Part shown: positions 27,886 to 37,170 of the stretch, one piece after another
Numbering within the stretch: the stretch's first letter is position 1
Layout: every line of letters starts with the position of its first letter
Origin: Mycolicibacter acidiphilus
GTDB taxonomy: Bacteria; Actinomycetota; Actinomycetes; Mycobacteriales; Mycobacteriaceae
Reading direction: 5' to 3'
DNA length: 64,000 nucleotides
NCBI RefSeq assembly: GCF_018455725.1
Contig: NZ_JAHCLR010000025.1
Location: 1-64,000 of the forward strand
Position numbers and translations under genes: made by a program
The notes under the pieces: model-generated
The model's database searches: none
What the model saw: only the letters and a program-made list of their open reading frames with translations
Told to the model about the DNA's origin: nothing

Positions 27886-28586
27886 GAGGGAACGTGCAGT
27901 CCGCACTCGGTGTGGGTGCTGCCCGCCCAGCGGCCGCTGCGCTTGTCGGCGCCCGGCTCCGGCTTGGAGGTGCACGGCTGGCAGCCGATCGAGTAGTAAC
28001 CCTCCTCGACCAGCGGGTTGACCAGGATGCCGTTCGCCGCGATGTAGGCGTCCATCTCGTCGTCGCTCCACGCGGCGATCGGGTTCACCTTCACCAGACC
28101 GAACTGCTCGTCGTAGCTGATCAACGGGGCCTTGGCGCGGGTCCACGACTCCACCCGGCGGATTCCGGTCGCCCACGCCGAGTAGCCCTGCAGCGCCTTG
28201 CGCAGCGGCTCGACCTTGCGCAGTCGGCCTTGCAAGGCGGCGTTGCGGGCGCACAGATTCGCGCCGTGTTCGGCTTCGTGCTCGGCAACGGTCTGTTCGG
28301 CGCTGATGGTGACCAGTCGCACGTCGTACATCATGGCCACCGCATCGCGGGTGCCGATCGTCTCCGGGAAGTGATAGCCGGTGTCCAGGAACAGGATGTC
28401 CACTCCGGGACGGACTTTCGCGGCCAGATCCACCAGCACCGCGTCCTGCATGTTCGACGCCGCCGCCCACTCACCGGCGAACGTGGCGTCGGTCCACGCC
28501 AGCAGTTCGGTGGCGGTGGCGCCGTCGAGTTCGGCGGCGCCGCGTTCGGCGAGCTCGCGCAGCTGTTCCTCGGTGCGGCTTCTCAT
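27882..28586 (-). CDS. cysH: Adenylylsulfate reductase-like protein with an altered cluster motif
   Basis: This 234-residue CysH-family protein reduces APS (or PAPS) to sulfite. It has the P-loop-like region VASNMQDAVLV without the usual preceding segment, the DTGYHFPETIG motif near residue 62, the CxxC of IGCQPCTSKP near 205 and the catalytic-cysteine tail ECGLH near 229. Mycobacterial APS reductases carry a Cys-Cys pair just before RLRKV, which with the CxxC binds a [4Fe-4S] cluster; here the segment reads LCARNAALQGRLRKVEPL, so the pair is replaced by Gln-Gly. The ATG overlaps the sirA stop by four bases. It may be a variant enzyme or partly inactive. Confidence 0.88.
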   Translation of the reverse strand: MRSRTEEQLRELAERGAAELDGATATELLAWTDATFAGEWAAASNMQDAVLVDLAAKVRPGVDILFLDTGYHFPETIGTRDAVAMMYDVRLVTISAEQTVAEHEAEHGANLCARNAALQGRLRKVEPLRKALQGYSAWATGIRRVESWTRAKAPLISYDEQFGLVKVNPIAAWSDDEMDAYIAANGILVNPLVEEGYYSIGCQPCTSKPEPGADKRSGRWAGSTHTECGLHVPS

Positions 28587-30268
28587 CGCAGGGCTTCTTC
28601 GTCGGCGCGGACGGTCCACTGCGCGAAGCGCTCACCGGGCTCGCGGCCCAGGATGAAGTTGCGCACCACCCGCTCGATGTAGTCGACCATCTCGTCGTTG
28701 GTCACCTTGTGCTGGCGCAGCTTCCGGCCGAAGCCGCTGTCCTCGCCGAGGCTGCCGCCCAGGTGCACCTGGAAGCCGGGCACCGAGTTGCCGTCGCCGT
28801 CGTCGACCATCTGGCCCTTGAAGCCGATGTCGGCCACCTGCACTCGGGCGCAGGAGTTCGGGCAGCCGTTGATGTTGATCGTCACCGGCACGTCCAGCAG
28901 TGCGTTGAGGTCGTCCAGCCGCGCCTCCAACTCCGGCACCAGGGTCTGCGCGCGCACCCGGGTCTCGGTGAACGCCAGCTTGCAGAACTCCAGGCCGGTG
29001 CACGCCATCACGTTGCGCCGCCACGCCGACGGCCGCGCCGACAGCCCCAGTTCGTCCAGGTCGGTGATCAACTGCTCGACCTGGTCGTCGGGCACGTCCA
29101 GGATGATCAGCTTCTGGTACGGGGTGAGCCGGGCCCGGTCCGAACCGACCCGCTCCATCAGGTCGGCGACCTTGGTCAGGATCTCGCCGTTGACCCGCCC
29201 GGAGATCGCGGCCAGCCCGATCGCGTTGAGGCCGTTCTTGGTCTTCTGCACCCCGACGTGGTCGATGGTGGCGGTGGGCTTCTCCGGCGCCGGGCCGTCG
29301 ATCAGCTTGCGGCCCAGGAACTCGTCCTCCAGCACCTGCCGGAACTTCTCGGGCCCCCAGTCCTTGAGCAGGAACTTCAGCCGGGCCTTGGACCGCAGCC
29401 GGCGGTAGCCGTAGTCGCGGAACAGCCGGGTGACGGCCTCCCAGACCTCGGGCACCTCGTCCAGCGGCACCCAGGCGCCCAGGCGCTGCGCCAGCATCGG
29501 GTTGGTGGACAGCCCGCCGCCGACCCACAGGTCCAGGCCGGGGCCGTGCTCGGGGTGCACCACCCCGATGAACGAGATGTCGTTGACCTCGTGGGCGACG
29601 TCCTGCAGGCCCGACACCGCGGTCTTGTACTTGCGCGGCAGGTTGGCGTAGTCGGGATTGCCGATGTAGCGGCGGACGATCTCGTCCAGCGCGGACGACG
29701 GGTCGATCACCTCGTCGAGGGACTCGCCGGCCAGCGGGGAGCCGAGCATGCCACGCGGGCAGTCGCCGCAGGCCTCCATCGTCTGCAGGCCGACCGTCGC
29801 CAGCTTGTCCCAGATCTCCGGGACCTTCTCGATCTCGATCCAGTGGTACTGGATGTTCTGCCGGTCGGTGATGTCGGCAGTGCCGCGGGCGTAGTCGATG
29901 GAGATCTGCCCCAGCGTGCGCACCGCCTCGGCGGAGAGCGCCTTGCCGTCGCAGCGCACCCGCATCATGAAGTACTTGGCTTCGAGCAGGTCGGCGTTCT
30001 CGTCGCCGGTGAAGCTGCCGTCGTAGCCCTGCTCACGCTGGGTGTACAGGCCCATCCAGCGGAACCGGCCGCGCAGGTCGTCGGCGCTGATCGCGTCGAA
30101 CCCCTGCTTGGAGTAGACGTCGAGGATCCGGGCTTTGACGTTCAGGGCCGGGTCGTCGAGCTTGAACTGCTCGTTGGCGTTCTGCGGCTCGGTCTCGCCG
30201 AGCGCCCACTGCGCCTCGCTGCGCTTCGGGCGACTGGACTTCGCCGGGGCGGGCGGGGTGACAGTCAT
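28583..30268 (-). CDS. sirA: Ferredoxin-dependent sulfite reductase
   Basis: This 561-residue enzyme (NirA/SirA, M. tuberculosis Rv2391) reduces sulfite to sulfide with electrons from ferredoxin. It shows two ferrite-reductase-like and two siroheme/4Fe-4S domains. Cluster ligands are in MACTGLEFCKLAF (near residue 428) and NGCPNSCARVQV (near 470). The tyrosine of GLYTQREQGYDG and the cysteine of CGDCPRGMLGSP are positioned like the Tyr-Cys pair reported to be crosslinked in the M. tuberculosis enzyme. The ATG at 30268 has AAGGAG upstream. It is the first gene of sirA-cysH-che1 and is preceded by a polycysteine micro-ORF and an SD-masking hairpin. Confidence 0.96.
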   Translation of the reverse strand: MTVTPPAPAKSSRPKRSEAQWALGETEPQNANEQFKLDDPALNVKARILDVYSKQGFDAISADDLRGRFRWMGLYTQREQGYDGSFTGDENADLLEAKYFMMRVRCDGKALSAEAVRTLGQISIDYARGTADITDRQNIQYHWIEIEKVPEIWDKLATVGLQTMEACGDCPRGMLGSPLAGESLDEVIDPSSALDEIVRRYIGNPDYANLPRKYKTAVSGLQDVAHEVNDISFIGVVHPEHGPGLDLWVGGGLSTNPMLAQRLGAWVPLDEVPEVWEAVTRLFRDYGYRRLRSKARLKFLLKDWGPEKFRQVLEDEFLGRKLIDGPAPEKPTATIDHVGVQKTKNGLNAIGLAAISGRVNGEILTKVADLMERVGSDRARLTPYQKLIILDVPDDQVEQLITDLDELGLSARPSAWRRNVMACTGLEFCKLAFTETRVRAQTLVPELEARLDDLNALLDVPVTININGCPNSCARVQVADIGFKGQMVDDGDGNSVPGFQVHLGGSLGEDSGFGRKLRQHKVTNDEMVDYIERVVRNFILGREPGERFAQWTVRADEEALR

Positions 30269-30274
30269 ACGGTT

Positions 30275-30350
30275 CTCCTTCACAAAGGAGCTGGCTGGAC
30301 CACGCAATCAACCGGGGGGTGTCCGGCTGCGCAGATCCTCACAGCCAGCT
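30275..30350 (-). promoter_or_regulatory. sirA leader: hairpin covering the ribosome-binding site, with a competing arm
   Basis: Read on the - strand, CTCCTT-tgtg-AAGGAG (30290-30275) is a perfect 6-bp hairpin whose right arm is the sirA Shine-Dalgarno sequence. Overlapping its left end is AGCCAGCT (30296-30289), which can pair perfectly with AGCTGGCT at 30350-30343 nearer the micro-ORF. The two pairings look mutually exclusive at the edge, the layout expected of a translational attenuator controlled by ribosomes on the micro-ORF. Confidence 0.65.
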
Positions 30351-30377
30351 GGGAAAGTGCAGTTGGGTGGGCCTACG

Positions 30378-30476
30378 TCAACAAGGCAGACAGCAACAGC
30401 TGCAGACACGCTTGAGATCGATATGCCGCCGGGCAACAAGAGCGACACCGGATTCGGTGCAGTGGGCGGCAGTCAC
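30378..30476 (-). CDS. Leaderless polycysteine micro-ORF (cysteine attenuator) ahead of sirA
   Basis: The 32-residue frame starts at a GTG and ends in RVCSCCCLPC just before its TGA, with five cysteines in the last eight residues and three in a row. A -10-like CATAAT ends 6 bases before the GTG, so the transcript would be leaderless. Polycysteine leaderless ORFs acting as cysteine-responsive attenuators are established in mycobacteria, including ahead of sulfite reductase. This one lies about 110 bases before sirA, with an SD-masking hairpin in between, and is the functional twin of the micro-ORF before subI. Confidence 0.8.
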   Translation of the reverse strand: MTAAHCTESGVALVARRHIDLKRVCSCCCLPC

Positions 30477-30482
30477 CCGGCA

Positions 30483-30488
30483 ATTATG
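30483..30488 (-). promoter_or_regulatory. Predicted -10 element for the leaderless sirA transcript
   Basis: On the - strand CATAAT lies 6 bases before the GTG of the polycysteine micro-ORF, near the spacing used for leaderless transcripts in mycobacteria. No clear -35 box was needed or seen. Confidence 0.55.
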
Positions 30489-30632
30489 CCATGGATACCC
30501 AAAATCTTCCTTACCGGGGCGAAGTTGTGATCAGCGTGCGTGAAACTCGATTCGGGCTCGTCGGGGAGGCGGTCGGGCCGAGCCGACGGCGGAGCACAGT
30601 CGCCGCGGGGGACGACTGATCGGAAGGCGGGT

Positions 30633-31187
30633 GTGGCCGTGAGTGTGGTGGATTACGCGTGGGAGACGGCATGGGAGCCGCTGCCCCCGCCCGTTCCCGA
30701 ACCGCAGCCGCGGATCAACGGGCGGGCGGTGATCCGGCGGTGGCTGGCGGTGCTGACACTGCTCGCCGCGGTGGGGTGCGGCGGTTGGGTGGCCGTGCAG
30801 CATTACGAGACCCATCTCGCCGGGGAGCAGGCGCTGGCGGCCGCGGAGGCATACGTGTTGCGGCTGACCGACATCGACGCCGACAACGTCGACGCGAACC
30901 TCGCCGGTATCGCCGACGGTTCGACCGGGGAGTTCCAGGGCAGGCACGCGCGATCCGGTGCCCGGCTGCGGCAGGCGCTGGTCGACAGCAAGGCCAGTGC
31001 CCGCGGACACGTCACCGAGGCGGTGATCAAATCCGCCACCCGAAATCAGGTGGTGGTGGTGCTGCTGGTCAACCAGGCGGTGCGCAACGCGGACAACCCG
31101 CAGCCGGTGATCGACCGCAGCCGGATCCGGATGACGATGGACCACGTCGGTGGGCGCTGGCTGGCGAGCAGGGTGGAACTGCTATGA
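30633..31187 (+). CDS. Mce-associated-like membrane protein, Rv2390c-like
   Basis: This 184-residue protein has a Pro-rich cytoplasmic start (PLPPPVPEPQPRI), a single membrane anchor (about residues 37-57, WLAVLTLLAAVGCGGWVAV) and an extracytoplasmic NTF2-like domain (about 60-184, AYVLRLTDIDADNVDANLAG to GGRWLASRVELL), the layout of Mce-associated and similar mycobacterial proteins. The GTG at 30633 has GGAAGG upstream; GTGs at 30639 and 30645 are possible. It overlaps rpfD by four bases (ATGA), the same pairing as M. tuberculosis Rv2390c-Rv2389c. The partner and function are unknown. Confidence 0.78.
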   Translation: MAVSVVDYAWETAWEPLPPPVPEPQPRINGRAVIRRWLAVLTLLAAVGCGGWVAVQHYETHLAGEQALAAAEAYVLRLTDIDADNVDANLAGIADGSTGEFQGRHARSGARLRQALVDSKASARGHVTEAVIKSATRNQVVVVLLVNQAVRNADNPQPVIDRSRIRMTMDHVGGRWLASRVELL

Positions 31188-31603
31188 GGAACCTCACAGT
31201 GCTGACGACCGCCGTGCTGGTGTTCGGGGTCGCGGATCTGGCCGGCGCGGCCAGCGCCGACCCGATCAACTGGCAGGCGATCGCCAAATGCGAATCCGGC
31301 GGGAACTGGGCGGCCGACACCGGCAACGGTGACTACGGCGGCCTGCAGATCAGCGAGGCGACCTGGGCGGCCAACGGCGGGGTCGGCCTGCCGTCGCAGG
31401 CCAGCGAACAGCAGCAGATCGCGGTCGCACAGCAGATCATGTCCAAACAGGGTCCCGGCGCCTGGCCGTCCTGCGCCTCCCGCGGCGCCGACGGCGGCGG
31501 TGGCCCCGCCGGTGCGGTGACCGGCGCCCCGGTCGGATCGCTGACCCACTACCTCAACCTGCTGATCGAGGACGCCGAAGGCGCGGGCACCCAGGCGTAC
31601 TGA
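31184..31603 (+). CDS. rpfD: Resuscitation-promoting factor RpfD
   Basis: This 139-residue secreted protein has a signal peptide (cut after ASA, residue 25) and the Rpf lysozyme-like domain, beginning DPINWQAIAKCESGGNWAAD, with the catalytic Glu in KCESGG and the paired cysteine in WPSCASRG. Rpf enzymes cleave peptidoglycan glycan strands and promote regrowth of dormant cells. A short tail (residues 103-139) follows. The start overlaps the upstream gene, and order and size fit M. tuberculosis RpfD (Rv2389c). Confidence 0.94.
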   Translation: MRNLTVLTTAVLVFGVADLAGAASADPINWQAIAKCESGGNWAADTGNGDYGGLQISEATWAANGGVGLPSQASEQQQIAVAQQIMSKQGPGAWPSCASRGADGGGGPAGAVTGAPVGSLTHYLNLLIEDAEGAGTQAY

Positions 31604-31641
31604 CCGGCCCCGGCGTGGGCGGCGTGGGATGATCGGGCCTC

Positions 31642-32814
31642 ATGACGCTCACCCCGACCGCTGTCGACCTGCCCGACTTGGAGTTGCGGGCCGGCGGGCA
31701 GTTCGGGCTGTACATCCATGTGCCGTTCTGCTTCACCCGCTGCGGCTACTGCGACTTCAACACCTACACCCCTGCCGAACTGGGCGGCACCAACCCCGAC
31801 AGCTGGGTCGCGGCGGTGACCGTCGAACTGGAACTGGCCGCGGCGCGGCTGGGGGCACCGACGGTGAGCACGGTGTTTTTGGGTGGCGGAACACCGTCGC
31901 TGCTCGGTGAGACGCGGCTGGTCCGGGTGATGGACGCGGTGCGGGCCAACTTCACCCTGGCACCCGATGCGGAGATCACGACCGAGTCCAACCCCGAATC
32001 GACATCGCCGGAGTTCTTCGAGGTGATCCGGGCGGCCGGCTTCACCAGGGTGTCGCTGGGCATGCAGTCGGTGTCACCGAAGGTGCTGGCGGTGCTTGAG
32101 CGGATCCACTCGCCGGGGCGGCCGGTGGCCGCGGCACGCGAGGCGCGCGCAGCCGGATTCGAGCACCTGAACATCGACCTGATCTACGGCACCCCCGGCG
32201 AGACCGACGACGATCTCGCCCGCTCGGTGGACGCTGCCCTGGAAGCCGGCGTCGACCACGTCTCGGCGTACGGGCTGATCGTGGAGCCCGGCACCGCGCT
32301 GGCCCGCCGGGTGCGCAAAGGGGAGCTGCCCGCGCCGGATCCCGATGTGCTGGCGCACCGCTACGAACTGGTTGACGCGGCACTGCGGGCGGCCGGGATG
32401 GACTGGTATGAGGTGTCGAACTGGAGCCGTCCCGGTGGGCAGTGCCGGCACAACCTGGGTTACTGGGGTGGCGGGCAGTGGTGGGGTGCCGGGCCGGGGG
32501 CGCATGGCTACATCGGTGACCTACGGCTGTGGAATATCAAGCACCCGAACGCCTATTCGGAATTGCTCGGAAAGCGACTGCTGCCGGTGACCGGCTTCGA
32601 GAAGTTGTCCGACGCCGACCGGCACACCGAGGACGTGATGCTGCGGCTGCGGATGCGCGACGGCCTGCCGCTGTCGCTGCTCGACGCGGGTGAGCGTGAG
32701 CGGGCCGAGGTCGCCGTCGCCGACGGGCTGGTGTTCTCCGACGGTGCCCGCCTGGTGCTCACCGATCACGGCCGGCTGCTGGCCGACGCGGTGGTCCGCT
32801 CGGTGCTGGGATAG
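31642..32814 (+). CDS. hemW: Radical SAM protein HemW (formerly HemN-like)
   Basis: This 390-residue protein has the radical-SAM cluster motif in VPFCFTRCGYCDFNTYTP (CxxxCxxC, near residue 32), the SAM-binding FLGGGTPSLL near 82 and the C-terminal HemW domain (about 290-390). HemW proteins are thought to be heme chaperones rather than coproporphyrinogen oxidases, although annotated hemN in M. tuberculosis (Rv2388c). A HemN would have one more conserved cysteine-rich feature and be longer. The gene starts 38 bases after rpfD. Confidence 0.92.
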   Translation: MTLTPTAVDLPDLELRAGGQFGLYIHVPFCFTRCGYCDFNTYTPAELGGTNPDSWVAAVTVELELAAARLGAPTVSTVFLGGGTPSLLGETRLVRVMDAVRANFTLAPDAEITTESNPESTSPEFFEVIRAAGFTRVSLGMQSVSPKVLAVLERIHSPGRPVAAAREARAAGFEHLNIDLIYGTPGETDDDLARSVDAALEAGVDHVSAYGLIVEPGTALARRVRKGELPAPDPDVLAHRYELVDAALRAAGMDWYEVSNWSRPGGQCRHNLGYWGGGQWWGAGPGAHGYIGDLRLWNIKHPNAYSELLGKRLLPVTGFEKLSDADRHTEDVMLRLRMRDGLPLSLLDAGERERAEVAVADGLVFSDGARLVLTDHGRLLADAVVRSVLG

Positions 32815-32831
32815 CCGGCTGACCCGTCCGG

Positions 32832-33122
32832 TCAGCCGCTGAACCAGCCGCGGGCGCCGTCCCAGCTGCCGCAGACGTTGCCGATGCAGCCGTGACCGAA
32901 ACCGCCCTGGCCGGGCAGGAATCCGCCGCAGCCCTGCCAGCCGCGGTCATTGCCGCAGCCGCCGCCACCGCCGTTCCCGTCCGGGCCGCCGGCGCCGTGC
33001 GGCTGGGCGATGACCGCCTGGTTCGGCGCGGCCATCAGTGTCATGCCGGTCGGTGCGACGGTGATCGCCGCGGCCGCACCGGCTACGAACAGTGCTCCAA
33101 CGAACTTTCTTAAGGTCGTCAT
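32832..33122 (-). CDS. Small secreted Gly/Cys-rich protein
   Basis: This 96-residue protein starts MTTLRKFVGALFVAGAAAAI, a signal peptide probably ending near residue 32. The mature part is glycine-rich with four cysteines (GGGGGCGNDRGWQGCGGF, then FGHGCIGNVCGSW), so two disulfides are possible. Small glycine- and tryptophan-rich secreted proteins of this kind are common in mycobacteria and uncharacterised. It converges on hemW (17 bases). The ATG at 33122 is chosen because it yields the signal peptide. Confidence 0.7.
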   Translation of the reverse strand: MTTLRKFVGALFVAGAAAAITVAPTGMTLMAAPNQAVIAQPHGAGGPDGNGGGGGCGNDRGWQGCGGFLPGQGGFGHGCIGNVCGSWDGARGWFSG

Positions 33123-33225
33123 AAGACCATGCTCGGTAGCCGCCGGTACGGCTGCCAACCCTCGTGTGCGTACCGATATCGAATCGTGAACGGCCGTAAC
33201 ACGATCGACAGATCGACGCGACCTG

Positions 33226-33286
33226 CTAGCGGCCGCCGCCGATGTCGCGCTGCACCCGGTGGATCCCCGAACGCCAGGCGAGTAGC
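33226..33286 (-). pseudogene. 3' remnant of a copy of the gene at 35123-35314
   Basis: The sequence CACCCGGTGG and ACGCCAGGCG with GCCGCCGATG... matches the end of the intact gene at 35123-35314 with a few changes and a 6-base gap. The translated end AWRSGIHRVQRDIGGGR corresponds to AWRSVTHRVKRGIGGTP of the intact copy, and both end in TAG. The 5' part is missing. The two copies flank the Rieske and hemerythrin genes, both on the - strand, which suggests a duplication associated with insertion of that pair. Confidence 0.7.
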
Positions 33287-33371
33287 CCGCTCCGCTGACG
33301 CGTGGAACGACCCGGATGATCAACAGCAGATGAGGATTTAATCCTGGTACGAAATCCGCAGTTGCATATCT

Positions 33372-33414
33372 GTCGAAGTACGATACTCTGACCTTCGACG
33401 ACGTGATATCTCGT
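33372..33414. promoter_or_regulatory. Inverted repeats in the Rieske-gene promoter region
   Basis: GTCGAAG (33372-33378) and CTTCGAC (33393-33399) form a perfect 7-bp inverted repeat with 14 bases between. Adjacent is ACGTGATATCTCGT (33401-33414), which is palindromic at 12 of 14 positions. Both lie 215-260 bases before the Rieske start. Candidate operators for a dimeric regulator. Confidence 0.4.
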
Positions 33415-33628
33415 CATGTCGAGCTGTAGTCGACAACGGTTGCAGCTGGGAAAACGGGACATATAGCCGTGTCTCGCCGCCGCTGGCCGGGGGCCGGATG
33501 GCGACGAGACACGGGCCGCGGTGTTGTCCGATGCGCGCCGCGACAATCCGCATGTGCGGAGAAATAACTTCTTCACCCGGTGCTGTGCGGCGCCGGGGCC
33601 GAGACGAGTTGACGAAGGGCAGGAAGTG

Positions 33629-34621
33629 ATGGGTGAACGGGCGCACGGCGCGGGCGGTCGGGTGTTGGATTTCCTCGGCCGGCAGGAGTGGCTGGACCGG
33701 CCCAGTTATCGGCTGGAGAACGTGCTGAGCTTCGGATTCAACGCATTCGGGGGTGCGCGCAACAAGGTCACCAACGCGCTGAACGGTGTGTGGCTGGGGC
33801 ATCCGGTGCATCCGCCACTGGCGTCGCTGACCAGTGGTGCGATCGGGACGACGGTGGCCCTGGACGCCCTGAGCCTGCTGCCCGGGAAGTCCTCGACCCT
33901 CGACGCGTCCCGGTTCGCCGAACATGCACTGGGCCTGGGAATCCTGGCCAACTTCGCGTCCGCGGCCACCGGCGTCACCGACTGGCAGCACACCCACGAA
34001 CAGGACCGCCGGATCGGGATGGTGCACGGCGTGCTGAACCTCGTCGCGACCGGCCTGTACATCCAGTCCTGGCGGGACCGCCGCCGGGGCCGCCGACTGC
34101 GCGGGATCGTGACCAGTGCGATCGGCTACGGCATCACCAGTGGCAGCGGCTTTTTGGGTGGTGCGCTGGTCTTCGGATCGGGAATCGGCATGGACCAGTC
34201 CGGTGACCGGCTGCGCATCCACGACTGGACACCGGTGCTGCCGGCGGCGGAGTTGCCGGCCGATCAGAAGCTCAAGCGGGTCGACGTCGACGGTGTGGGT
34301 GTGGTGCTGTGCCGCGACGGTGACACCGTGTCGGCGTTCGCCGGCCTGTGCCCGCACCTGGCCGCGCCGATGGAGGACGGCTGGCTCGACCGCGGCCGGG
34401 TCGTCTGCCCGTGGCACGGCTCGCAGTTCGACGTGCAGACCGGCGCGGTGGTACGCGGCCCGGCCGCCGCGCCGCTGCCCTGCTACCAGACGCGGGTGCG
34501 GGACGGCCAGGTCGAGTTGCGCGACGGTGCGCCGACGCCGCTCGGGGTGGCCCGGGAGAAGTACCTGGCCCCGAAATCGCCGAATTCCGTTGAGATTTCA
34601 GAGCAGGAGGAGATCGCCTGA
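33629..34621 (+). CDS. DUF2231-Rieske fusion protein
   Basis: This 330-residue protein has an N-terminal DUF2231 membrane domain (about residues 45-190) with LGHPVHPPLASLTSGAIGTT and four likely helices, and a C-terminal Rieske [2Fe-2S] domain (about 200-310) with ligand motifs CPHLAAPM and CPWHGSQFD. DUF2231 domains probably bind heme or a quinone through their conserved histidines, so the protein could move electrons between a membrane cofactor and the Rieske cluster. The ATG at 33629 has GGCAGGAAG upstream. The stop overlaps the hemerythrin gene (TGATG), implying a functional pair. The physiological role is not established. Confidence 0.85.
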   Translation: MGERAHGAGGRVLDFLGRQEWLDRPSYRLENVLSFGFNAFGGARNKVTNALNGVWLGHPVHPPLASLTSGAIGTTVALDALSLLPGKSSTLDASRFAEHALGLGILANFASAATGVTDWQHTHEQDRRIGMVHGVLNLVATGLYIQSWRDRRRGRRLRGIVTSAIGYGITSGSGFLGGALVFGSGIGMDQSGDRLRIHDWTPVLPAAELPADQKLKRVDVDGVGVVLCRDGDTVSAFAGLCPHLAAPMEDGWLDRGRVVCPWHGSQFDVQTGAVVRGPAAAPLPCYQTRVRDGQVELRDGAPTPLGVAREKYLAPKSPNSVEISEQEEIA

Positions 34622-35109
34622 TGAGTGACGCCTACCAGGTCCTGCGGGACCACCACGACGTGCTGCGCGGACTGGGGACCCGGTTCAAAGCCGCGCCGGT
34701 CGGGTCCGTCGAACGCCAGAAGATCCTCGATGAGCTGCTGCAGGAGTTCAACATCCACATGCGCATCGAGGACGACATCTACTACCCGGCGCTGGCGGCG
34801 GCCAGCAAGCTGATCGCGGTCGCGCACGCCGAGCACCGGCAGATCTACGACCAGTTGGCGGTCGCGTTGCGGACCCCGGCGCACTCGCCGCACCATGTGG
34901 CCGAGTGGGATTCCTTTCTCACCGTGCTCGAAGCGCACGCCGACGAGGAGGAACGCGACCTGATCCCCCCGCCGGCCCCGGTCGATCTGACCGCCACCGA
35001 ACTGGAGGACCTGGGCGCCCGAATGGCTGCGGAGATGGTGCGGCTGCGAAACTCCAAGCTGGAGCGGATGCACGTGAAGGCGCGTGCTGCGCTGCTCGGG
35101 GTGTTCTGA
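34621..35109 (+). CDS. Hemerythrin-like HHE domain protein
   Basis: This 162-residue soluble helical protein has the hemerythrin HHE ligand pattern: LRDHHDVLRGLGTR, NIHMRIEDDIYYPAL, AHAEHRQIYDQL and LEAHADEEERDLI, which supplies His, Glu and Asp ligands for a di-iron site. Such proteins sense or handle O2, NO, H2O2 or iron in mycobacteria. It shares a stop/start overlap with the Rieske gene, so the two are co-translated and the pair may form an electron-transfer or oxidative-stress module. Confidence 0.88.
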   Translation: MSDAYQVLRDHHDVLRGLGTRFKAAPVGSVERQKILDELLQEFNIHMRIEDDIYYPALAAASKLIAVAHAEHRQIYDQLAVALRTPAHSPHHVAEWDSFLTVLEAHADEEERDLIPPPAPVDLTATELEDLGARMAAEMVRLRNSKLERMHVKARAALLGVF

Positions 35110-35122
35110 GCGGACGCTACCG

Positions 35123-35314
35123 CTAGGGGGTGCCGCCGATGCCGCGCTTCACCCGGTGGGTCACCGAACGCCAGGCGGTCGGCGAGTAGTGCGTGGTGAC
35201 GTCGCCGTGCCGCTCACTGCGGTGCACGGTGAGCACCCCCGAGTCGGCGATGACCAGCCGGTCGGACCCGGTGACGTGAATCTCCTCGCCGTCGAGCATG
35301 CGAATCACGAACAC
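35123..35314 (-). CDS. Small conserved-type protein, intact copy
   Basis: This 63-residue protein starts at a GTG (35314, AAAGGA upstream): MFVIRMLDGEEIHVTGSDRL, followed by a beta-rich segment and a basic end (WRSVTHRVKRGIGG). It looks like a small beta-sheet protein without signal or membrane segment. I do not recognise it. A truncated, decayed copy lies at 33226-33286 on the other side of the Rieske/hemerythrin pair. It is convergent with the hemerythrin gene (13 bases). Confidence 0.55.
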   Translation of the reverse strand: MFVIRMLDGEEIHVTGSDRLVIADSGVLTVHRSERHGDVTTHYSPTAWRSVTHRVKRGIGGTP

Positions 35315-35470
35315 GATGGGAGTCCTTTCAGTGCACGATGCCGGAAAGTTGTCGGTGAGCGTACTGCGGCACCGACCGTGAAAGGTAGCCGATGGTGGGC
35401 GAGTGCGTGAACGACGCACCAACATTCGGTGACCGGACGGGGTGCGACCACACCGGGTCGCGGTGCGTTC

Positions 35471-37164
<1,694 letters not shown>

Positions 37165-37170
37165 CCCCGG

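Larger units (their letters stand above)
33123..33628. other. Intergenic region with a decayed gene copy and regulatory repeats
   Basis: About 500 bases without an intact gene. It contains the 3' remnant of a duplicated small gene (33226-33286) and two inverted repeats (33372-33414) before the Rieske gene. Open frames that cross it on either strand lack ribosome-binding sites and protein-like composition. Confidence 0.6.
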
